64,000 bases of DNA from Streptomyces canus (GTDB taxonomy: Bacteria; Actinomycetota; Actinomycetes; Streptomycetales; Streptomycetaceae): contig NZ_JAUSYQ010000002.1 in assembly GCF_030816965.1 (NCBI RefSeq), forward strand, positions 558,001 through 622,000. Reading direction: 5' to 3'. A program made the translations under genes and the position numbers. Positions 44,974 through 55,917 of this stretch are shown here, piece after piece (within the stretch, counting starts at the first letter, position 1; each line of letters starts with the position of its first letter). The notes beneath the pieces were generated by a model. It was not told the origin of the DNA. It saw only the letters and a program-made list of their open reading frames with translations, and did no database searches.

Positions 44974-47919
44974 GTGTCGCAGATCTCCATCAGTACGCCT
45001 CTCATCGGGCGAGAAGACGAGCTTGCCCGGCTCTCCGGTGTGCTGGAGCGTGCCCGCAGCGGGGAGGCCCGGGCGGTCCTCGTCGCCGGGGACGCCGGGG
45101 TCGGGAAGACCAGGATCCTGGACGAGGTGGCCGGGAGAGCTGCCCTTGCTGGGATGACCGTGCTCACCGGGCACTGTGTCGATCTCGGTGATGTCGGCCT
45201 GCCGTATCTGCCGTTCACCGAGGTCCTGGGAGCGCTCGCCCAGGACGAACGGTTCGCCGATGCCCTCGCCGCGTATCCGGCGGTGGGGCGATTGCTGGGC
45301 GGCGGCGCTGTCGGCGACTCCGGTGGGCGGCTTCGACTGTTCGAGGGGATCGCCGGGCTGCTCTCCGATCTCTCGGACATCGCTCCCCTGCTGCTCGTCC
45401 TGGAGGATCTGCACTGGGCCGATCAGTCGTCCCGCGATCTGCTGCGGTTCCTGCTCAGCCGGGGGATCCTCCAGCGGTCGGCGGGTGGGGCGCCCACACA
45501 CCGGCTGGCCGTTCTCGCTTCGTACCGGGCGGATGATCTGCACCGGCGGCATCCGTTGCGTCCGCTGCTCGCCGAGCTGGTGCGGCTGCCCGGGGTCGAG
45601 CGGCTGGAGTTGCGGCCGATGGCCGACGGCGAGGTGGCCCGGCTGGTGCGGTCCCTGCGGGAGGCGCCGCTGCCGGACCACACCGTGCGGCGGATCGTCG
45701 AGCGGGCCGAGGGCAACGCGTTCTATGCCGAGGAGTTGCTCGCCGCCACGGGGAGCGGCGACGGCGGGATGCCCAGTGGGCTCGCCGATGTGCTGCTGAT
45801 TCGGTTCGAGCAGCTGCCCGACACCGCTCAGCAGGTGCTGCGCACCGCCGCCGTCGCCGGGCGCCGCGTCGAGCACGACCTGCTGCGGGATGCCGTACGA
45901 CTGCCCGAGGAAGAGCTGGAAACGGCGCTGCGGGAGGCCATCGGGCGACAGTTGCTGGTGCCCGGTGAAGGGGACACGTACGCGTTCCGGCATGCCCTCG
46001 CCCGTGAGGCCGTGTACGCCGATCTGCTGCCGGGTGAGCGGGCGCGGCTGCACGGGGCGTTCGCCCGGCTGCTCGACGGGCGGGGGCATCGGGCCGAGAG
46101 CGCGGCGGAGCGGGCCCACCACTACCGCGAGAGCCACGACCTGGCCGAATCCCTCGCCGCGTCGCTGGAGGCCGCGGACCACGCCCAGCGGGTGGGGGCA
46201 CCCGCCGAGGAGCTACGGCATCTGGAGGCGGCCCTCGACCTGTGGTCGGCGGTGGAGCCGACGGCGCGGCCCTCGGGTGAGGGGGTCGACCGGGTGCGGC
46301 TCATGCTGCGGGCCTCGGCGGCGGCCGCGCACACCGGCGAACTGCACCGGGCGGTCTCGCTCACGCGTGCCGCGCTCGCCGGTGTCGGCCAGGAGGCGGA
46401 CTCCGAACTCGCCGCCCGGGTGCGCTACACGCTCGCCGGGAACCTGATGAGCGTCGACAACCTCACCGCGGCCTTCGCCTACAGCAGCGAGGCGCTCGCC
46501 ATGATCCCCGCCGATCCCCCGTCCCGTACCTGGGTGTGGGCCGCGGCCACCCATGTGATGGCGGCCCGGCACGTCGGGGAGAACGAGGTCGCGCTGCGGG
46601 TCGCCCGGCAGGCCCTCGGCATCGCCGAGCAGTTGGGCGTACCGGACGCCCAGGCGGATCTGCTGATCTCGCTGGCCGTGCTCGAAGGCGGTGGCCGCCG
46701 CACGGAGGCGGGGCGGAACCGGTTGCGTCAGGCCCGGGAGCTGGCCCGGCAGGCGGGCAGCACCCCCGTGGAGATGCGCGCTCTGTTCAATCTCGCCGTC
46801 GGCTCCTTCGAGTCCGGGCACCTCGACGAGTGCCTTCCCTGGCTCACCGAAGGGCTGGACCGTGCCCGTCGCGCCGGGCTGCTGTCGTCGCCGTATCCGA
46901 TGGAGATGCGCTACCTCCAGCTGCTGGTGCTGTACACGCTGGGCCGCTGGGACGACTGTGTCCGGGCGGCGCACGCCGATGCCGAGGTGCTGCCCGCGGC
47001 CGGCGGGTACACGATGGCGCCCGCGCTGTACGTCGGGCTCGCGCGCGGCGACCTCAGGGCCGCCGACCGGGCGCGGGCCCTGCTGGAGGGGCCCTTCGAC
47101 TGGATGGCCACGCTCGTCGCGGGCATCGCGCTGACCGACGCGGCGGCGCTGCGGGGCGATCCGGAGGACGCCGTACAGCGGATGCGGTCCACCCTCGCGG
47201 CGCTGACCGACGACACGGGCGCGCTTCCTCACGTCACCGTCCGGCTGGCCACCCTCGCGCTGTCCGCGGTCGCCGACCGGGCCGACGAGCTGCGCCGCAA
47301 AGGGGACCGGGCCGGGGCGCGTCGCTGGGCGGAGACCGCGACCGAACTGGTCGAGCTGGCCAGGGCCACCGCCGCGCACGGCGAGCGCGGGATACCGCAG
47401 GGCCCGGAGGGGCAGGCCTGGCTGGCCCGGGCCGAGGCGGAGTGGACACGGGCCCTGTCGGGGCCGGACGCCGAGGCCTGGGCGAGGGCGGTCGCCGCGT
47501 TCGACTTCGGTGACGTGTACGAACCGGCGCGCTGCCGGCTGCGGTACGCCGAGGCCCTGCTCGCCGCCGACCGGCGTGAGGAGGCCGCGGCCGAGGCGCG
47601 TGCCGCTCGTGAGGTGTTCGCCCGGCTCGGCGCCACGGTGCTGCTCGAGCAGGTCGACGAGCTGATCCGGCGCGGCCGGCTCGCCGAGGCCCCGCCCACC
47701 GCGTCGCTGCTCACGGCCCGCGAGCAGGACGTGCTGCGGCTGCTCGCCCGGGGGCGCAGCAACCGCCAGATCGGCGAGGAGCTGTTCATCACCGGCAAGA
47801 CGGCGAGTGTGCATGTCTCCAACATCCTGGCCAAGCTGGGCGCGGCGAGCCGCACCGAGGCCGTGGCCGTCGCCTACCGCAAGGGGTTGATCGCCCCGGA
47901 GACGACGGCCCGCGGCTGA
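44974..47919 (+). CDS. LAL-type LuxR-family transcriptional regulator
   Basis: 981 residues, the usual size of large ATP-binding LuxR regulators. Walker A GDAGVGKT is at 39-46 in an AAA_16 domain, Walker B LLLVLEDLHWADQ near 140. A long helical, TPR-like middle follows. The C-terminal LuxR helix-turn-helix is LTAREQDVLRLLARGRSNRQ, IGEELFITGKTASVHVSNIL, then ASRTEAVAVAYRKGL. LAL proteins activate secondary-metabolite or sugar genes on ligand and ATP binding. GTG 44974 has AGGA about 7 bases upstream. No biosynthetic cluster adjoins; the convergent glycan operon may or may not be its target. Confidence 0.92.
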   Translation: MSQISISTPLIGREDELARLSGVLERARSGEARAVLVAGDAGVGKTRILDEVAGRAALAGMTVLTGHCVDLGDVGLPYLPFTEVLGALAQDERFADALAAYPAVGRLLGGGAVGDSGGRLRLFEGIAGLLSDLSDIAPLLLVLEDLHWADQSSRDLLRFLLSRGILQRSAGGAPTHRLAVLASYRADDLHRRHPLRPLLAELVRLPGVERLELRPMADGEVARLVRSLREAPLPDHTVRRIVERAEGNAFYAEELLAATGSGDGGMPSGLADVLLIRFEQLPDTAQQVLRTAAVAGRRVEHDLLRDAVRLPEEELETALREAIGRQLLVPGEGDTYAFRHALAREAVYADLLPGERARLHGAFARLLDGRGHRAESAAERAHHYRESHDLAESLAASLEAADHAQRVGAPAEELRHLEAALDLWSAVEPTARPSGEGVDRVRLMLRASAAAAHTGELHRAVSLTRAALAGVGQEADSELAARVRYTLAGNLMSVDNLTAAFAYSSEALAMIPADPPSRTWVWAAATHVMAARHVGENEVALRVARQALGIAEQLGVPDAQADLLISLAVLEGGGRRTEAGRNRLRQARELARQAGSTPVEMRALFNLAVGSFESGHLDECLPWLTEGLDRARRAGLLSSPYPMEMRYLQLLVLYTLGRWDDCVRAAHADAEVLPAAGGYTMAPALYVGLARGDLRAADRARALLEGPFDWMATLVAGIALTDAAALRGDPEDAVQRMRSTLAALTDDTGALPHVTVRLATLALSAVADRADELRRKGDRAGARRWAETATELVELARATAAHGERGIPQGPEGQAWLARAEAEWTRALSGPDAEAWARAVAAFDFGDVYEPARCRLRYAEALLAADRREEAAAEARAAREVFARLGATVLLEQVDELIRRGRLAEAPPTASLLTAREQDVLRLLARGRSNRQIGEELFITGKTASVHVSNILAKLGAASRTEAVAVAYRKGLIAPETTARG

Positions 47920-47926
47920 CGCTCCC

Positions 47927-49132
47927 TCAGTGGCGGGCGCAGTCCAGGCTGTTCAGGTCGACGGAGTCCGCCATCGCCTGCATGCCCTTGTCGTTGGGGT
48001 GGATGTGGTCCCCGCCGTCGAAGACGGGGAGCATCCGCTCGTGGTCGTAGGGGCTGCGCAGGACGCGGTCGAAGTCGGTGACCGCGTCGAACTCCTCGCG
48101 GTGGCTCCTGACGAAGTCGTTGACCCCCTGTCGTACGGTCTCGGCGGCCGGGTCCCATTCCGGCCAGCCCTTGAAGGGGGCGATGGTGGAGACGACCACG
48201 CACTTGCCCGCGTCGTGGGCCCGGTCGACGATCTCGCGGTAGCCGGCGATCAGATCCGGTGCCGTGACACCGGTGTGGGCCTTGAGGTCGTTGACCCCCT
48301 CGAAGAGGAACACGGTGCGCACGCCCGGTTGGGAGAGGACGTCCCGGTCCAGCCGGTTCAGGGCGCTCGGCCCGGCGCCGTCGGCCAGCACCTTGTTGCC
48401 GGAGATCCCCTCGTTGGCCACGCCCTTGACCGTGGTGTGGGCTTTCTGGAGGCGGCGGGCGAGGTAGTCGGGCCAGCGGCGGTTGTGGTCACTGGTGGAC
48501 TGCCAGCCGTCGGTGATGGAGTCGCCGAGTGCGACCACGGCACCGGTGGCCCCGGGCGTGCGCACCGAGACCGCGTCAAGGTAGAACCACGATCCGATGC
48601 CTTCGGTCCAGTGGGCGCCGCTCTCCTCGGCGGTGTGGTCGCCCTGGGTGGCGTAGGACGTCTGCAGGGCCATCCAGTGGCCGGTGACCGGGCCCGCCGC
48701 GTCCGGGGTGTGGAGGCTGACGACCAGGTTCGATCCGGCGGCCAGCCTGCCGGACAAGGGGTCGCTGTACACCGTGGCGCCGGGTTCCACGGTGACGGAG
48801 GAGGACCCGTCGAAGGTGAGCTGCCGGTTGGTGCCGCGCACCAGCTCGGCGTCCTTCAGCTGGAGACCGGCGTAGACGCTGTCGAAGGTGACCGGCTGGT
48901 GGCCGAAAGCGTTGGAGAGCCGGATGCGCGGGTCGTGGCCGCCGACGCTGGTGTGCACGACCATGCGGTAGCCGCGGTCGGCGGCCGAGTCGCCGATGGG
49001 ATAGGCGCTCGTGCCCCAGGTGATCACCCCGTCGGGTGGGCTGACGGCGGCCGGTGCGGGCGTGGCCTGGAGTGCGGCGGCAGCGACCGTGACCGCGAGG
49101 AGCCGGGCCCCTCGGGCCGTCCGGCGCCTCAT
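47927..49132 (-). CDS. Secreted SGNH/GDSL hydrolase
   Basis: 401 residues. Signal peptide RGARLLAVTVAAAALQATPAPAA, an N-terminal beta domain (about 30-190) and an SGNH esterase domain. Block I is VVALGDSITDGWQST (Ser nucleophile), block II EGISGN, block III EGVNDLKAHTG, and block V GGDHIHPND (Asp/His). Probably removes acetyl or other acyl groups from glycans or lipids outside the cell. ATG 49132 overlaps the GH95 stop by 4 bases; last gene of the operon. Confidence 0.9.
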   Translation of the reverse strand: MRRRTARGARLLAVTVAAAALQATPAPAAVSPPDGVITWGTSAYPIGDSAADRGYRMVVHTSVGGHDPRIRLSNAFGHQPVTFDSVYAGLQLKDAELVRGTNRQLTFDGSSSVTVEPGATVYSDPLSGRLAAGSNLVVSLHTPDAAGPVTGHWMALQTSYATQGDHTAEESGAHWTEGIGSWFYLDAVSVRTPGATGAVVALGDSITDGWQSTSDHNRRWPDYLARRLQKAHTTVKGVANEGISGNKVLADGAGPSALNRLDRDVLSQPGVRTVFLFEGVNDLKAHTGVTAPDLIAGYREIVDRAHDAGKCVVVSTIAPFKGWPEWDPAAETVRQGVNDFVRSHREEFDAVTDFDRVLRSPYDHERMLPVFDGGDHIHPNDKGMQAMADSVDLNSLDCARH

Positions 49133-51471
49133 CGGTCGAAGCCCTTCAGGGTGACCGTGGCGCCCGGCTTCAGCGTCACCGTGCGGGCGCTTCCCGCGTA
49201 CGCGACCGTCGTGGTGCGGCCTCCGGCGCTGCGGATCCGTGCTTCGGTCGGTTTCCCATCACGCCAGCGCAGGTCCACGACGAAGCCGCCGCGTGCGTTC
49301 GCTCCCGTGAGAGAGCCGGAGGGGGCCCAGGCGTCGGGCAGGGCAGGCAGGAGTTCCAGGTGGCCGGGGCGGGAGTAGAGCAGCATCTCGATCATCGCCG
49401 CAGGGGTACCCAGATTCGCGTCGATCTGAAAGATTCCGCGGCCCTGTTCCACCTGGTAGATGTCGAAGAGGTTGAAGGCGGTGCCGTTGCTGCCTCCGCT
49501 GGAGGGCCGGAGGTTGTTGACCACCAACTGGTAGGCCTTGTCGGCGTTCTTGAGGCGGGCCCAGCACAGACCGCGCCAGGCGTTGGCCCAGCCGAAGCTC
49601 TCCATGCCGCGTGCGGTGAGCAGGGCGGTGGCACCCTCGACGATGTCGGCCGGGGTGGAGCCGTCGGGGCGGATGCGGTCGCCGGGGAAGAGACCGACGA
49701 GCGGCGACAGGTGGCGGTGGGTGGTCTCGCCGAGGTTGTCCGGGGACATCCACTCCTCCAGCCAGCCCGTGGCGGGGCTGACCTGGGGGAGGTGGAGGCG
49801 CTTGCGGAGGCCGGCGATCGTGGCGGCGAATTCCGCGTCCTTTCTCAACTCGGCCGCGGCCGTGCAGTAGTTGCCGAACAGCGCCCAGACGAGTTCCTGG
49901 GCGTAGGTGATGCCCTTGGCGTCGAGCGGGCCGTGCTCGGGCGACCAGTCGCTGTCGGCGATCAGGACCTCCCGTGAGGTGCCCGGGAGGGTCGTGGTCA
50001 GCAGCCGCGCCTCCCAGAACTCGCAGGCGCCTTTCAGGAGGGGGTAGATCTTCTCCAGATAGGTGCGGGAGGCGGTGAACTCGTAGTGTTCCCAGAGGGA
50101 GTTGCACAGCCAGGCGTTGCCCGCCGGGTGCCACCACCAGCCGCCTCCGCCGAAGGGGTTGGTGGAGATGGCGACCGTCCAGCCGGCGTTCTTCCCCGTG
50201 GAGTTGCGGTAGCGGTTGCGGGGGTCGTTGAACAGCCTGCGGGTGAGGTCGGTCCAGGACGGGAGCTGGGCGAGGCAGTAGTCGGTGAGCGCGTCGAAGC
50301 ACTGGGACAGACCGGTCCGGTCGGCCGCCCAGTAGTTCATCTGGATGTTGATGTCGGTGTGGTAGTCGCCCATCCAGTCCGGGTCGTTGCCGTCGAGCCA
50401 CAGTCCCTGGAGGCCCAGCGGGAGGCTGCCGCGTGATCCCGCGATCATCAGGTAGCGGCCGAACTGCAGGTACTGGGCCTCCAGTTCGGGGTCGGGCACC
50501 CCGTCCCGGGCGCGTGCGCGCAGGCGCTCCCAGGTGTCGAGGGAGCGCTGCTCGGCGGAGGAGGTGCCGAGCGAGACGTCCAACTGCCCGAACAGGGCGT
50601 GATGGTCGGCGGTGTGGGTGCGCAGCAGGGTGTCCGCCGAGTGACGGGCTGCGGCCCGGACCTTGGCGCGTGCGAGCTTCTGCGGGTCGAGGGAGGGGTC
50701 ACGGAAGTGCGCGGCGGCGTCGGGCGTGTAGTTGGTGCCTCCGCTCAGGACGACGGTGAGCTCCCTGCACCCGGTGAAGCCGATGTGCGTCCCTTCGACG
50801 GTGACGCTGCCGCCGGAGCCGAACGCCGCGATCGCGGCCCCGTATCTCAGGCCGTTCGGGAGGGTGGCGCCGAAGGAGGCCGCGGGCTCCTCGCCGTGGG
50901 TTCCCTCCAGCGTGATCGTGCCGGTGTAGTGGCCTCCTCCGCTCTGGCCGAAGTGCAGGACGATGACGTCGTCGGGGTGACTGGCGAAGATCTGGCGCCG
51001 GTAGGTCACGCCGGAGCGGACGTACGACGTTTCGTTCACGCCCTGGGCGAGGTCGAGGGTGCGGCGGTAGCCGGAGACGGCGGACAGGTCGTGGTCGGGG
51101 ATGTCGACGGTGAGCCGGGCCAGCAGGGTGAAGGAGCCGAAGTCCTGTCGGCCGTAAGGGAATTGGCCGTCTGCGTCGAGGATGTCGTTGAGGCCGCCGG
51201 TCCACAGGGTGGCGTCGGTGACGAGAAGGAGTTCGCGGCCGGGGTCGTTGCTCGCGAGGGCGCCGAGGCGGCCGTTGCCGACGGGCAGGCCCTGTTCGAT
51301 CATCGAGTGTTCGTCGGCGGGAGCCTGCCACCGGAGTCGGTGGCGTGGGTCGGCGTCGAGGGCGGGTGTGTCGGCGGGTCGTTGGGGTGCCGCGGTCGCG
51401 GTGAAGGTGGGCAGCGCGGCGAGTGCGGCGGTCAGCGCGAGGACGCCGCGTCTGGACGGGTCGGGGGTCAT
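49129..51471 (-). CDS. Secreted GH95 alpha-L-fucosidase-like glycoside hydrolase
   Basis: 780 residues. A twin-arginine-type leader (MTPDPSRRGVLALTAALAAL) suggests Tat export. The N-terminal beta domain begins RLRWQAPADEHSMIEQGLPV, GNGRLGALASND. The catalytic alpha/alpha barrel has GLWLDGNDPDWMGDYHTDIN, IQMNYWAADRTGLSQC and SDWSPEHGPLDAKG. GH95 members cleave alpha-1,2-L-fucose or alpha-L-galactose from plant xyloglucan and related glycans. ATG 51471 has AGGAG about 6 bases upstream; it lies 20 bases from the GH27 stop. Confidence 0.93.
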   Translation of the reverse strand: MTPDPSRRGVLALTAALAALPTFTATAAPQRPADTPALDADPRHRLRWQAPADEHSMIEQGLPVGNGRLGALASNDPGRELLLVTDATLWTGGLNDILDADGQFPYGRQDFGSFTLLARLTVDIPDHDLSAVSGYRRTLDLAQGVNETSYVRSGVTYRRQIFASHPDDVIVLHFGQSGGGHYTGTITLEGTHGEEPAASFGATLPNGLRYGAAIAAFGSGGSVTVEGTHIGFTGCRELTVVLSGGTNYTPDAAAHFRDPSLDPQKLARAKVRAAARHSADTLLRTHTADHHALFGQLDVSLGTSSAEQRSLDTWERLRARARDGVPDPELEAQYLQFGRYLMIAGSRGSLPLGLQGLWLDGNDPDWMGDYHTDINIQMNYWAADRTGLSQCFDALTDYCLAQLPSWTDLTRRLFNDPRNRYRNSTGKNAGWTVAISTNPFGGGGWWWHPAGNAWLCNSLWEHYEFTASRTYLEKIYPLLKGACEFWEARLLTTTLPGTSREVLIADSDWSPEHGPLDAKGITYAQELVWALFGNYCTAAAELRKDAEFAATIAGLRKRLHLPQVSPATGWLEEWMSPDNLGETTHRHLSPLVGLFPGDRIRPDGSTPADIVEGATALLTARGMESFGWANAWRGLCWARLKNADKAYQLVVNNLRPSSGGSNGTAFNLFDIYQVEQGRGIFQIDANLGTPAAMIEMLLYSRPGHLELLPALPDAWAPSGSLTGANARGGFVVDLRWRDGKPTEARIRSAGGRTTTVAYAGSARTVTLKPGATVTLKGFDR

Positions 51472-51491
51472 GGCGGCTCCTGGTGGCTCGG

Positions 51492-53270
51492 TCAGGACTT
51501 CGGTACGTCGATCCGGTCGATGTCCGGTGCGTAGCCGGTGCCGCTGTCGAAGGTGATCGTGTTGGCGCCGGCCTTGAGCGTCACGGGCACGTACACGCTC
51601 GACACGGTCCCCCAGTCGCCGGTGGCGGGGAGCTTGTGGCGGGTGGCGCCGCCGCCGTTGGCCGAGATGTCCACCGAGCGGGCGTCACCGCTGATGTAGG
51701 AGACCTTGATCTGGTAGGTGCCGGTCTTGGCGACGACGACGTCGCGGAAGGTCAGGGTCCCGCCGAGGTACAAGTTGCCGACCTTCTTTCCGTCGGAGCA
51801 GGCGGAGCAGTCGGCGACGGAGGCGTTGCCGCCGAGGGTGTTCGCGGAGGACTCGGCCTCGTATCCCGTGAAGGCGAGTCCGGTGCCGTGCGGGGTGACC
51901 GTGAACAGGCGCGAGCCGTGGGCGGGCAGGGCCTGGGTCACCGTGTTCTTGTAGGTGCCGAGGTTCTCGTGGTTCCACAGGTCGCGGACGGACGCCTTGC
52001 CGGTGAAGCCGAGGGTGGTCCAGTCGGCGGTGACGGCGGCGGGGGCGTCGGCGAGGTTGAACAGGGCGACGGTGTAGGTGCCGTCGGTGTTCCTGGCGGA
52101 CCAGACCTGTTGCGGGTCGGACGGGGTGACCGGGTGTGCGGGCGGGTTGGGACCCTGGTTGAGGCCGATGACCTCGCGGTTGGTCAGCAGGGACAGGCCG
52201 TAGGAGTCCAGGCGGGTGAGGTCGTCGCCGGTGTAGAGGGGGGACTTGGCGATGGCCCACAGGGTGGCGTAGCTCTGCCGTTCGGCTTTGGTGAGGCCGT
52301 CCATCTGCCCGTTGCCGACATCGAGGGAGTCGAGGTCGTTCCAGCCGCCGGGTCCGGCGTGCCGGGTCCAGGCGGGGGTGTCGTCCCAGCGGTCGTCGAC
52401 CGAGTTCTCCCAGCTGACCAGGGTGTTGCAGTAGCACTCGACGTCGGTGTCGATGCGCCAGCCCTGCGAGTACTTCTTCCAGTCGGCGGCGTGTCCGATG
52501 TCGAGGGACCAGGAGAGTTCGAGGTGGATGGGGCGGCCGGTGCCGGCTATCGCCCTGTTCCAGGCGGCCACGTCGGCAACGTTGTCGTACTGGTCGCCGC
52601 TCTTGCCGGAACCGGGGCCGACCCCGTCGAGCTTGAGGAAGTCGTAGCCCCATTGGGCGATCAACTGGGCCTGGGAGTCTATGTACTTGTCCGTGCACGG
52701 CTTGGAGAAGTCGAGCTTGTAGGCGCTGTCCCAGCCGTTGGTGGTGCGCAGGTCGTCGTACACGATGTCGGCGGTGGTGCAGCCGTCGGCGTTCCAGATC
52801 GGCGTCGTCCCGTCGTCGTACGCCCCCTTCTCCAGGCCGGCCGGGAGATAGATGCCGGCCTTGAGGCCCTTGGCGTGGATGTGGTCGGCGACGGCCTTCA
52901 TGCCGTGCGGGAAGCGGACCGGGTCGGGCTTCTGGCGGCCGTACTGGTCGAACCCGGACTTCCAGGCCTTGTCCATCCACCAGCCGGCGTCGATGTCGAC
53001 GTACTCGTAGCCGTACTTCTTCAGCTTGGCGGCCATGGCGTCGGTCTGCTTCAGGACGTTGGCCTCGGTCAGGTAGCTGTAGTCACCGTCCGGGTTGAGG
53101 CCGGGGTACTTGGACGACTGCATGCTCCAACTGGACCAGCCCATGTAGGGCTTGGCGGCGAGGGAGGGCGCGGGCGCGTCGGCGGCGTGGGCCGTGGGGA
53201 CGGCGACCGCCGTGAGAGCGAGCACCAGCAGGGCTCTGGCGGGCAGGGCGAAGTACGAGGATGACCGCAT
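51492..53270 (-). CDS. Secreted GH27 alpha-galactosidase with C-terminal carbohydrate-binding module
   Basis: 592 residues. Signal peptide to about residue 28 (ALPARALLVLALTAVAVPTA). The GH27 barrel starts AAKPYMGWSSWSMQSSKYPG, with YVDIDAGWW, nucleophile Asp in YDFLKLDGVG and acid/base Asp in WRIDTDVE. A C-terminal beta domain from about 370 is followed by a CBM35-like module (about 470-592: YEAESSANTLGG, YYIKVSYISGD-like strand, ITFDSGTGYAPDIDRIDV). Releases alpha-linked galactose, or arabinopyranose in some members. ATG 53270 has GGAGG about 9 bases upstream. Confidence 0.93.
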   Translation of the reverse strand: MRSSSYFALPARALLVLALTAVAVPTAHAADAPAPSLAAKPYMGWSSWSMQSSKYPGLNPDGDYSYLTEANVLKQTDAMAAKLKKYGYEYVDIDAGWWMDKAWKSGFDQYGRQKPDPVRFPHGMKAVADHIHAKGLKAGIYLPAGLEKGAYDDGTTPIWNADGCTTADIVYDDLRTTNGWDSAYKLDFSKPCTDKYIDSQAQLIAQWGYDFLKLDGVGPGSGKSGDQYDNVADVAAWNRAIAGTGRPIHLELSWSLDIGHAADWKKYSQGWRIDTDVECYCNTLVSWENSVDDRWDDTPAWTRHAGPGGWNDLDSLDVGNGQMDGLTKAERQSYATLWAIAKSPLYTGDDLTRLDSYGLSLLTNREVIGLNQGPNPPAHPVTPSDPQQVWSARNTDGTYTVALFNLADAPAAVTADWTTLGFTGKASVRDLWNHENLGTYKNTVTQALPAHGSRLFTVTPHGTGLAFTGYEAESSANTLGGNASVADCSACSDGKKVGNLYLGGTLTFRDVVVAKTGTYQIKVSYISGDARSVDISANGGGATRHKLPATGDWGTVSSVYVPVTLKAGANTITFDSGTGYAPDIDRIDVPKS

Positions 53271-53299
53271 GGGCCGTACCTCCAATGGGGTGCGGGTTC

Positions 53300-54478
53300 T
53301 TATCGGCTCGGGTCCGGGGTGATGAAGGACTGGATGGCGGTGGCGGCGGCTCCGCGGGCCCACTCGTCGAAGGGCAGCGGGCGGGTGCGGACGTCGCACT
53401 GGGCGGCGGAGCCGAAGGCGGCCGCGACGAAGGCGTCGCGGATCTGCTCGGCGAACAGGTCGTAGGCGGCGAGTCCCTCGCCGGAGATGATCACGCGCTC
53501 GGGGCCGAGGAGGTTGGCGACGGTGGCGATGCCCCGGCCGATCGCCTCGCCCGCGCGCGCGTACACGTCCCGGGCTCCGGCCACACCTTCACGGGCCAGG
53601 CGCAAGGCTGCGTCGGCGTCGGGGAGTTCGGCCCCGGTGGCCTCGCGGACCTGCCGGACGATCGCCGCTTCCCCGGCGATCGACTCGACGCAGCCGCGGT
53701 TGCCGCAGCGGCAGAGCGGGCCGGCCGGGTCGACGGTCACATGGCCGATCTCCCCGGCCACTCCGTGCGCCCCGGCGACCACACGGCCGTGCACCACCAG
53801 GCCGCAGCCGATGCCTGCGCCCACGGTGACCACGGCGAAGTCGGACAGGCCCACTCCGGCGCCGAACCACTGCTCGGCGACCGTCAGGGCGCGTACGTCG
53901 TTGTCGACGGTGACCGGCAACCCCGTGGTCGTGGCGGCGAGTTCGGCGAGCGGGATGTCGCGCCACTCCAGGAAGGGCGAGTAGCGGACGGTGCCCTCGC
54001 CGCGGTCGACGTCACCGGAGACCGCGATGCCGAGACCCAGGACCGGAGCCGTGGAGCCGTCCGCCTCGGCCAGGAGCCGCTGGACGAGTTCCGTGATGCT
54101 CGCGAGCACCGTCCTGGGCTCGCGGTCGGACAGCGGCAGATGCCGGGCGACGCGGATACGGCAGCACAGGTCGGTGAGGACCCCGATGATCTCGTCGCCG
54201 GTGACCTTGACGCCGATGAACAGGGCGCGCCCTCCGTCGACCCGTACGAGGTTCGCGGGCCGCCCCAGCGCCGGGCGGGCTTCCTCGTCCGCGCCCTCCA
54301 CCAGGTATCCGGCCTCGATGAGCGGCCGGACCGCCTTGGTGACGGCGGCCGGCGACAGACCGACCCGCCGGGCCACCTCCAGGCGGGGCAGGGGGCCCTG
54401 GGACAGGACGGTGGTGAACACCTGTGAGGCGGCGGGTGTGTTGGCGGGGAACGTCTCGGCGCGAGGGGTGGAGCGCAT
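53300..54478 (-). CDS. ROK-family transcriptional regulator of the glycan operon
   Basis: 392 residues. An N-terminal winged helix-turn-helix (QVFTTVLSQGPLPRLEVARR, VGLSPAAVTKAVRPLIEAGY) is followed by a ROK sugar-kinase-like domain with VTVGAGIGCGLVVHGRVVAG, GEIGHVTVDPAGPLCRCGNR and GCVESIAGEAAI (zinc-binding CxCGxxGC). It probably represses the operon until a sugar binds. ATG 54478 coincides with the predicted transcription start of a strong promoter, so the mRNA may be leaderless. First gene of ROK-GH27-GH95-SGNH. Confidence 0.93.
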   Translation of the reverse strand: MRSTPRAETFPANTPAASQVFTTVLSQGPLPRLEVARRVGLSPAAVTKAVRPLIEAGYLVEGADEEARPALGRPANLVRVDGGRALFIGVKVTGDEIIGVLTDLCCRIRVARHLPLSDREPRTVLASITELVQRLLAEADGSTAPVLGLGIAVSGDVDRGEGTVRYSPFLEWRDIPLAELAATTTGLPVTVDNDVRALTVAEQWFGAGVGLSDFAVVTVGAGIGCGLVVHGRVVAGAHGVAGEIGHVTVDPAGPLCRCGNRGCVESIAGEAAIVRQVREATGAELPDADAALRLAREGVAGARDVYARAGEAIGRGIATVANLLGPERVIISGEGLAAYDLFAEQIRDAFVAAAFGSAAQCDVRTRPLPFDEWARGAAATAIQSFITPDPSR

Positions 54479-54485
54479 GGCCGGG

Positions 54486-54524
54486 AACTTAGAGGGCTTC
54501 TTTTCCTTCGTCAATAAAAGAAGC
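54486..54524 (-). promoter_or_regulatory. Promoter and ROK operator of the glycan operon
   Basis: Leftward, TTGACG (54514-54509), 17 bases, TAAGTT (54491-54486): a near-consensus principal-sigma promoter. A perfect 9-base inverted repeat, GCTTCTTTT (54496-54504) and AAAAGAAGC (54516-54524), covers the -35 and spacer. The ATG follows the -10 by 7 bases. Confidence 0.7.
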
Positions 54525-54546
54525 AGGATCGGCTGTGCGTTTCTGA

Positions 54547-55851
<1,305 letters not shown>

Positions 55852-55917
55852 GCGCGCCGGGAACCCCTGCGCCCTGGTGTGCGTTTTCCCGGCGAGCGAC
55901 GACACCAGGGCGGCAGG

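Noticed and set aside
46213..47814. 533-codon leftward frame opposite the LAL regulator
   Set aside because: Shadow of the coding strand; no domain, and the rightward frame has full LuxR and ATPase motifs.
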